Shown: positions 56,750 through 64,000 of the stretch, piece after piece
Layout of the letters: each line of letters opens with the position of its first letter
Position numbering within the stretch: the stretch's first letter is position 1
Assembly: GCA_025716815.1 (NCBI GenBank)
Contig: JAIXMN010000020.1
Coordinates: forward strand, 1-64,000
Direction: 5' to 3'
Origin: Dichotomocladium elegans
Lineage: Eukaryota; Mucoromycota; Mucoromycetes; Mucorales; Lichtheimiaceae
Length of the DNA stretch: 64,000 nt
Made by a program: the position numbers and the translations under genes
The notes under the pieces: generated by a model
The model's database searches: none
Told to the model about the DNA's origin: nothing
What the model saw: only the letters and a program-made list of their open reading frames with translations

Positions 56750-59446
56750 CTAATTTTGCTGCATCAGCAACTCTTTGATCCTGCCGGTATCGATCAGGCT
56801 CTCCACCAAACGTTCACTAAATCACAGGCACACGTCAGCCAAAGCTCTTCATCATCTCTGATGACGCAAAACCACCCACTTACTGGGGCAAATAGGTCCT
56901 ATCCGGATAGAAGATGTAGTCCAGCGGGATATGATCCAAGTTGGTTACATTGGACATGTAAATATCCGCAAACTTGTATAAAAGTGACCACGCAAAAATG
57001 AATGTTTTCTCTTCATCCTCTCTGCAACCTCCTCTCCTCCCCCGCCCCCCTTTTTTTTTTCTTTCTTTTGGCACTCACTTGGCGAATCTTGTTGGCAAAA
57101 TAGGTTGGATTTTGATAAGTTCGAAAGACACTGCCAAACGAACTATTGAACACATTACGTAGTTCATAACGAGCCTGACGTCGCATCTCGCGCCATTCGT
57201 CAATTAGTGTATCCAATCCCTCGATATCCGGTTCGCCATAGTGGCCTTGGGCTTCGTTCAGGAGCCCTTCGATGCGAATCAGCCAGGCGAGCGTGTGCCG
57301 GTAAGACGTCGTATTACGAGTATCAATCTCCGCATTAAGCTCATGCACGATGGCTCCGGTGCGCCAGCCTTGTTCGATTGTTGGATCGATCAAGTCGGAA
57401 AAGATATGGTCGCCAAAATAAAGTACCTTTTGTCTTCCCATCTGTAAATGCAAGTGTACCCCTATCATGATGATGAAACTCACCCTAGCCTATTTTTTTT
57501 AAAGAAAATAGACACACACGCTCCATCAACCACAGATCGTTTCCCGTATGTACTCTATGCTCTTTACCAGCCAGTCATTCGAGTGAAGTCTCCCAGGTTG
57601 CCTCCTTGATAGATTTCTCCTGGTTCAAACCGATCCACCGTCCGCCACGTCGGCTCCCGTGCACGCCTGAACGGACGCCGTGACCGGTAAAAGTCGGGCT
57701 TGCGAGACGACGTGACAACCACATCAAACAAATCGCGCCAGTCGGAGGTCGACGTCAGGTAACTCATGCCTTCGTCACTACATGCAAGACCGGTCAGAGG
57801 ACATAGTGCCGTCCTAAACTTGCCCCATCCCTGTATATGCGCCTACTTGCATGAAAGGTAAACTACTGTTGGTCAGTAAAAACGTCTTTTTGCCGTTTTT
57901 ACGCAGCCTTTCAAGGAATCCAACGAGCTTCGGCGAGGCCTCAAGGTAATGCGATGTGTCGTCCATGATTGCCATATGCAACCGACCGCCGACACCGAGC
58001 GCTCCATTTATGTCTGTCCCAATATGTAAAACCCGCGCTGCCTGATTGACATCGTCACACAAATAGCGTGGATGAAAGCTACGGCACATACACACACATA
58101 CCGCCAATGTGTGTGTGTGAGATTCATAGAGGCCTCTGCACACGGCAGAATATGTGACATGTAAATAAATACCTGATGTTATTGTCCTTGAAATATTGGA
58201 GAACATCACTGAGGAGACAGGCCTAAAGCACCAGAAACTTTAGAATACTGCCAGCTCTGCAGTTTCCATGTTGCGGAATACAGTCTACCTGTGGCACCGA
58301 AAAAAGGTCGTTCAGCTGGAACATGCTGCTTGCAAGGTACCCAGGTGAAATGTGCGTGCCGTGGTAATGACGAATCACCTCTTCGAGATCCTTCACTCTC
58401 TCTCGTCCCTCTACAAGGAGGCGCTCCATCAATTCTGCTATCTGCATCACCAGGAGAGAGGGAGAAGGACAAAAAAAAAGTACCATACCATGTACCGTGT
58501 TGAGCTGTATATTGGCGTAACTGTCGATCTTCATGAGCCAACCTTTATTGAAATCTATGAACCGCTGTATGCATGAGTGGCGGAGTGCAACGAACTTCTT
58601 CGCCGCGGCGGGTTGCCGCCTCCCCCCCACCCTCCCTCCCTTACCGAAATGAAGTCCACGGATGGCAAAAGTCGGGTCGAACTGCATATCTAGCAATCCT
58701 CGCCGAGGTCAGTCAACAAGCAGTCGTTATCTCCTGTCAAAGACCCTCGCCCCCGGGCCAACACACACACACACACGCAACGCTCTTCATGAACCTTTGA
58801 TTTGCTTGGGGTAACGGAGCATGTCCACCAGGATGTCCTTGAGTATATCGTAGATAGTCCGCGCGAGATTCTCTGAATAATTGGCGAGAGTGTACTGCAG
58901 GTATACGAAGTTAGTGATACGGAGAGCTCATGTGTTGCATAAGAAACTTGCATCATAATCGAACCCGTAGACTTCAATCTGGCGCAGGTTTAGCTCGTTA
59001 TTAATGAATCTATCGGAGCACACGCAAAACGGGGCATGCATCCATCCACCAACCCCCATAAAGTGAGTGATTAGACAGGGGGGGGGAACACACCTCATTC
59101 ATTCCCCCCACTGAGCTTCTTACACCTCGCTAGGTGGGGTGACGCCAAGACCGTATACTGGCTGCTGATTATGGTCTTTGAGGTCTTGCGGTCGTTCTAG
59201 GCCGTAGTGCTTGCGGCTCGTCAGTTGCTCGACACGTCCACTCAGCGAAAGAATGACGGCGTCGTCGCGCTCGGCAAGCTGGAGGTGCTCGAGTTTCTTA
59301 TCGTTGAACTTTTGTCGAAGCGCTCGGACCACCTCGGATGATGAATAAACGATCCGCCCGGTGTGGAATGCGCGCAGGCGCTTTGGCAATGCACAACTTC
59401 TGAGTGTTTTCTGCTGCAATAACAATGTTCTCATCATCAAGGACAT
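56750..59446 (-). CDS. HAD-family 5'-nucleotidase (NT5C2/NT5DC-like)
   Basis: Exons 59446-59124, 59009-58952, 58894-58795, 58689-58645, 58554-58484, 58441-58289, 58222-58173, 58078-57851, 57777-57568, (57484), 57441-57079, 56972-56884 and 56816-56750 give 585 residues. The HAD nucleophile motif is VYGFDYDYTLA, followed by FAIRGLHFD, then LLTNS (motif II) and VLYFGDHIFSDL (motif IV). The protein ends DYIFYPDRTYLPHERLV. The first about 30 residues (MSLMMRTLLLQQKTLRSCALPKRLRAF) are basic and amphipathic, suggesting a mitochondrial presequence as in NT5DC2/3. Two introns use GC donors, and one junction (57568/57441) is ambiguous: either a 1-nt exon or a 14-residue insertion. The substrate, probably a purine nucleotide, is not certain. 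Confidence 0.88.
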
Positions 59447-59920
59447 GGAGAGGCTGGGGCTTGCTCAACAAGGAAAGAAAAAGAAGAAAGAAACAAAGAA
59501 AGAGAGACACTGAAATGAGAAGGGAAACCGTCCATTTTCCTGCTCCTCCCCACCCCTTTTTTTAAAAAAAGCTTTCCCGAAACCAGCTGTAGACTCTCCC
59601 GTGCTTCCCGGTATGCAGGACGTCCAACACCCCTAAAAGGACGTGAGGGTGTCTTTTTGAACAAGAGCAAACAGAGCATTTGCGCAGGGTGAATATCACT
59701 GGTGACATAGTTGAAGGCTGTCCCCGGAATGCAGGGTTTGCTATTAAAATTGGGTTGGGGGTGGGTGGGCATCGATTCCCAAAAGCGGGCGGTGGGGGGT
59801 ATGGGGAGGGGATCGAAAGCCACTTTTTTCGGGGGGGCGGGGAAGAGGGGTTGTTTGAGGGAAGGTGGTGATAGGGTGAAAGAACTGCCCACTCCATCGA
59901 TATCGGCGCCGATTATCAAC

Positions 59921-61902
59921 ATGCCAAAAGAGCCACACGCAAAGCCGTCCGAGATGGCCAAGGAAAAGGGGAAATCAGAGGACGTCCCATATCAGCCACC
60001 GCCGCCCAATAAACCAAACCAATGTAATCTATCCATTCTTTTTCTCTGGACAATGAGAGACTGATGCCTTCGGGGGTTGGGGGTGGGCTTTGACAGGTCA
60101 TTTCTGGGTGGCTCGGAAAAGACGGTATTGCAGCTTGCCGGCGAAAAAGATCAACAGATTTTGCGGTGAACATTTGAATCATGAGGTCTCGGGCGGTGCC
60201 ACGACCGATCGACGCGTGCCATGCCCCTATGATCCTTCCCAGTAAGCGGCATCCAATGTCTTTTGCATTCCTTCATCGTCGACTGATTCCCCCGGTCTCC
60301 TTGCTCTATGATCATCCTAATGATAATAGCACGGTGTTTGAACGTGAACTGGATAACCATATGCAAAACAAATGCAACGCTCGTCCACGCTCACCTGAGC
60401 CGTATCACTCGCTGAATATTAACTGCACCCTGCCGTTGTCTGCGGAGGAACTCGCATTCCAAAAAAATATCCACCTGCACAAACAGATCCATGCCCAGCC
60501 TTGGATTGTGCGCGTCCAGCTCGCGGATCTACCAAGGAGCGAACTGGATCAGCTGGTGCAGAAGGTCCAAAAAACATACGAGACCCACGTGTCAGAACCT
60601 CTTGTAACCTCTGTCCTGACCCATGAAGCGGCCGAGTCCAGGCGGTAAGGAGCCATGGCTGTCGTGACCCCACGTGTGGGTGTGTGCATATGTATATTTT
60701 ATTCACTTCACCAAAAAAAAAGGAAGTACCTGAAGCATACAAAGCATTTGGACCAGCAGGTAAACAATGGGAGATTTTTTTTTTTTAAAAAAAAAGGATA
60801 ACCAAAGTGACGTGTCGATTGTAGTCCTCTCTTCTAGGGCACATGGCACAGTCAGGGATGTTGAGTGATAAGCATGCATGCTTCGTTGAATTTGGCGCCG
60901 GAAAAGGTAACTTGTATTTCTGATGGATTGTTTCAAGTGAAGGAGTGTGTCCGTATGATATCCTTAGGTTGGCTTTCTCTGTGTGTCTCTCTCTCTCATT
61001 AGGCGAGACCTCGTCCTTTTTGAAGGCCGCATTGGCCGAAGAGAATGGCGAGAGTTCCTTTGTGCTTATTGACCGCAAAGTGGTGCGAAATAAGGTGGAT
61101 AACGCACTGCTCGGCCTGTCCGAGAAGAAATCAATCGTCCAGCGGGTGACGATTGACATCAAGGATCTCGACCTTTCCAAAGTGCAGGCGCTCTTGGGCG
61201 AGGAGGGAAAGCCAAAGAGAAAGGTGGTTGCGCTGTCAAAACATTTGTGTGGAAGCGCAACAGATATAACGCTCAAATGCCTCATGAACTATGTTCAACA
61301 TGAACGGGCTCAGGGCAACAGGTAATTTGATTTTCTCTCTTCGTTCTCGGAACAAAAAAAGAAGATAACATTGCGCATAAAGTAATCCCATCGCGGGAAT
61401 TATCATTGCACTCTGCTGCCATCAGCTCTGCCGATATGAAATGTATCCCAACACCGAATATCTGGACGCAGCCGGTTTTGGCAAAACGGACTTTGCGCGG
61501 CTGTGCAAGATGAGCAGCTGGGCGATTTGTGGACAACGCGCCAAGGATAACAATGCGTCGGCAACGGAGGACGATGAGCATGCTGATCTGGCCCAAGAGG
61601 AAGGCGATGCAGATCAGACAACGTAAGAAAAAAAAAAGGAATGGCGAGAAAAGGCTGGTCTTTTTTTTTGTTTCGCTCTAACACCCGTCCAATTTTATTA
61701 ATCTTCCTTCTGCAGCGGCCACTATTCTGGAAGGGACCATCATGAACGGGAGCAGATCGGATACCAATGCAAGAGAGTGCTTGACATGGGCCGAGTACGT
61801 TATCTCCAAAACCACGGCTTTAAGGCACATCTGGTCTACTATGTCGATCCCTCAACGAGTTTAGAAAACTGCGCATTGATAGCTGTTCCTAAAGAAGCCT
61901 AA
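59921..61902 (+). CDS. TRM13: tRNA 2'-O-methyltransferase TRM13
   Basis: Eight exons (59921-60023, 60097-60241, 60330-60644, 60723-60759, 60825-60906, 61003-61321, 61383-61622, 61716-61902) give 475 residues. The N-terminal zinc finger reads CHFWVARKRRYC...RFCGEH, followed by a second CHHC-type finger (VPCPYDPSHTVFERELDNHMQNKC). The methyltransferase part shows CFVEFGAGKGETSSFL (SAM site), VVALSKHLCGSATD, IIIALCCHQLCRYEMYPN and a C-terminal GYQCKRVLDMGRVRYL block. Trm13 methylates the ribose at position 4 of tRNA-Gly, tRNA-His and tRNA-Pro. The start MPKEPHAKPSEM gives a short basic leader. It is divergent from the nucleotidase, with about 475 bp between starts. Confidence 0.92.
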
Positions 61903-62076
61903 AATAAGACAATGGGAGTCCTCAAAAAAGTGTGAGAGTGGGTCGGTGATTAAAAAGGGAGTGGTTGTTGGGCAGGAAGATTAAGCAGGAGCGGAGTTTA
62001 TCGTTTTCTTCAGTGGGGATGGAGCCGTTTTGCAAGTGATTCCCCCCTCCTCATCTGCCGATTGACGGTTCCCGCC

Positions 62077-62703
62077 ATGGTAAGCAGTTGCAACAAGCAA
62101 AGAGAGAGAGAGAGAAAGAGAAGAGAAAGACAACTACGATCAACAGGATATGCAACAAAAAGACATGTCGAACGGGAACGGATGGATGGATGGATGGATG
62201 GATGGATGGATAGATACACTAACCCGATACCTAACTTCGTTTTTTCTATGCCTGTGCATGCGTTTTGTGTCCATGTTCCATTTGCAATCTTTTGTGTTGC
62301 GTACATCGCCGTCGTGCATAATTAGGTTAACATTCCCAAGACCAGAAACACGTACTGCAAGGGCAAGAAGTGCCGCAAGCACACTCCCCACAAGGTCACT
62401 CAGTACAAGACCGGCAAGGCTTCCCTCTACGCTCAGGGTAAGAGACGTTACGACCGCAAGCAGTCCGGTTATGGTGGTCAGACCAAGCCCATCTTCCACA
62501 AGAAGGCCAAGACCACCAAGAAGATCGTCCTTCGTCTCGAATGCACTGGTATGAATGAGAACAATTATGACTCAGCTCATCGCATGCTGATACGTATTCC
62601 GTTTATAGCCTGCAAGTACAAGATGCAGCTTCCTCTCAAGCGTTGCAAGCACTTCGAATTGGGTGGTGACAAGAAGACCAAGGGTGCTGCTCTTGTGTTC
62701 TAA
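62077..62703 (+). CDS. RPL42: 60S ribosomal protein eL42
   Basis: Exons 62077-62079, 62326-62548 and 62609-62703 give 106 residues, exactly the yeast length. The first coding exon is only the ATG (ATG|GTAAGC), as in many fungal ribosomal genes. The sequence carries [36 protein letters not shown] and [16 protein letters not shown] with the four zinc-binding Cys. Residue 56 is Pro, the form associated with cycloheximide sensitivity; resistant yeasts have Gln there. Intron 1 (246 nt) holds a GA-rich tract and a GGAT microsatellite. Confidence 0.97.
62176..62212. repeat. (GGAT)n microsatellite inside eL42 intron 1
   Basis: About eight GGAT units, ending in GATAGATAC. It lies wholly within the first intron. 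Confidence 0.9.
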
Positions 62704-62835
62704 GTGCATACACTTTTCTTCAATTGGCTCAATAAATACAACAAATAATCCAAAGGGAGAGATGTTGTTTTGAGAGATACGATAAGATGAGATTGGCGGG
62801 GGGAGCCGGAGCAAGTGATTGTGCTGTAAGTTTAT

Positions 62836-64000
62836 TCAATCTTGTTTTGGTGAACTGGATCGTTTCGAAAGGATGGTATGGGAGAGGTCTCCGCCATGGC
62901 TCAACCCAGATCCGTTCTGACCCAGCGATTCGACGTTGTCTTCAACGTCGACGCCGTGCGTCTGCTGCTGATGGCGACGAGCGTCTGGCTCTTCGCGACA
63001 AGCTCGACAACCGTCGATGATCACCCGCACCCGCTGACTCTTACTGCGCGAGGCCAAAAACCCGCCTTTCCCTCGAACTAGCATGATACCAATAAAGACA
63101 AGCCAGTACGTCCACATATTTAATACGAGCGTGGGATACAGTCCACCGTAAAATGAGGCAAGCCTCAGTAGGCCGGATACGCGCCATAGCCAGTACAGCA
63201 CCTCGAGACCCTTGAACCATGCGCGTTCATTGAGTTGCTTGCGTGAACCGAGGATGCGACAATGCAGGTCCACACCGTCTGTCGCACGCCATCCAAAAAG
63301 TACAAGGAATAGGCCAACGTTAAAGAAAAGCTGAATAAAGGCAAATTTCCAGGTGTCGGCGAGCGGAACCCATTCCTGGCCAAACATAAGACCCCACATG
63401 TAGAATGTACCGAACCGCTCGGCGTCGGTATCGCCAGAAGGGATAAACTCAGCCCTGAACCACGGCAGTGATATAAGACCCAGTGTATAGCCTAAGAATG
63501 CGTACCAGATCACCGGCTGATCGTTCGGAAGCTGGAGGAGCCGCAGGGCCCAGATGAGTGTCTGGCGCTCGATAAAGTGGAAGGGACCGCATGTGTCGGG
63601 TTCCTGGTCAATCGCATGGATTTTGACAAGAATCCGCGTGTTCAGACTGCTCGAGCTATAAACCCGTGGCACCAGCAACAGCGAAAGGAGAATAAATAAA
63701 CCGAGGATCGAGAACGTACAGAGCTAGTCCGTCTGTCAGCCAGGCTCTGCATATCTCACCAACCAATCCTCGACACTACTTTACCATGGAAGATATATGC
63801 GCACCCATAAACCATTCGCCAAACCCGCCACGGATACTGTCACGCATTGCATCCATGCGGAAGATCGTAGTAGCCTGACCCATCCTATCGCCAACCACAG
63901 CCTCGATGCGAATAGTGTGCGGCTCTCGGTCATCAAAATCGTTTGGATCCCAGGTCGATACCCACAGCGGCAACGACGCATTGCCTACAAAGGTAGCCGG
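62836..64000 (-). CDS. TMEM62-like metallophosphoesterase, C-terminal part (cut by window edge)
   Basis: Exons 64000-63785 and 63723-62836 give 367 residues, open to the window edge. The first part (LPLWVSTWDPNDFDDREPHTIRIEAVVGDRMG) looks like the beta-sandwich that follows the phosphoesterase domain in TMEM62. It is followed by hydrophobic segments (LCTFSILGLFILLSLLLVPRVY, VIWYAFLGYTLGLISLPWF, FAFIQLFFNVGLFLVLFGW, MWTYWLVFIGIMLV) and a cytosolic Ser/Arg tail. LSLPWF with an RFGTFYMWG block matches the TMEM62 membrane region as I remember it. The catalytic domain lies beyond 64,000. It is convergent with eL42, 132 bp apart. Confidence 0.65.

Noticed and set aside
60760..60830. A 1-nt micro-exon in TRM13 before GHMAQSG
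   Set aside because: An acceptor at GTAG (60821-60824) gives QQSSLLGHMAQSG in frame with an ordinary intron, matching the family.

Overview
The window is a nuclear chromosome segment of a filamentous fungus, most probably an early-diverging one (Mucoromycota, Mucorales-like). Genes carry many short spliceosomal introns (typically 55-90 nt), the proteins are clearly fungal (KTR mannosyltransferase, Hsp104, ARS-binding protein 2, Rrt8/Lds-type EI24 protein), and the retrotransposons and a degraded coiled-coil protein resemble families I associate with Mucorales. The lineage is inference; no rRNA or tRNA gene was recognised.

Layout. Positions 1 to about 15,000 are a transposon graveyard. It holds a PIF/Harbinger transposase running off the left edge with its convergent Myb/SANT partner gene, a degenerate coiled-coil gene, a Ty3/Gypsy chromovirus on the minus strand (about 6.5-11.6 kb, with frameshifts, one nonsense codon and an RT/RNase H deletion), a plus-strand gag zinc-knuckle remnant, and a gag-protease fragment bracketed by two LTRs in inverted orientation (12.1-14.6 kb). 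From about 15.9 kb the sequence becomes a gene-rich, transposon-poor arm.

In order the genes are: mitochondrial-type tyrosyl-tRNA synthetase (+), GT15 mannosyltransferase (-), glyoxalase I (-), kinesin-14 (+), proline dehydrogenase (-), ABP2-type DNA-binding protein (-), an unidentified helical protein (+), an LST2-like protein (+), Hsp104/ClpB (+), aminodeoxychorismate-lyase-like class IV PLP enzyme (-), elongation factor 2 (-), an uncertain small membrane protein (-), NDUFA4/MLRQ subunit (+), Rrt8/EI24-like membrane protein (-), glycolipid transfer protein (-), elongation factor ELOF1 (-), class II DAHP synthase (+), HAD-type 5'-nucleotidase (NT5DC-like) (-), tRNA methyltransferase TRM13 (+), ribosomal protein eL42 (+), and the C-terminal part of a TMEM62-like metallophosphoesterase (-, cut by the right edge). 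These are housekeeping genes of unrelated pathways, with no sign of a metabolic cluster.

Exon models were built by hand from conserved protein motifs and GT/GC-AG sites. Where I list all exons, the summed length is a multiple of three. I found no clearly new multi-gene system. The most interesting signals are in gene architecture: a probable 2-nt micro-exon completing the second codon of EF-2, three GC-AG introns, coding exons made only of the start codon, a 42-nt in-frame intron-like segment in the nucleotidase, and inverted-LTR retrotransposon structures.
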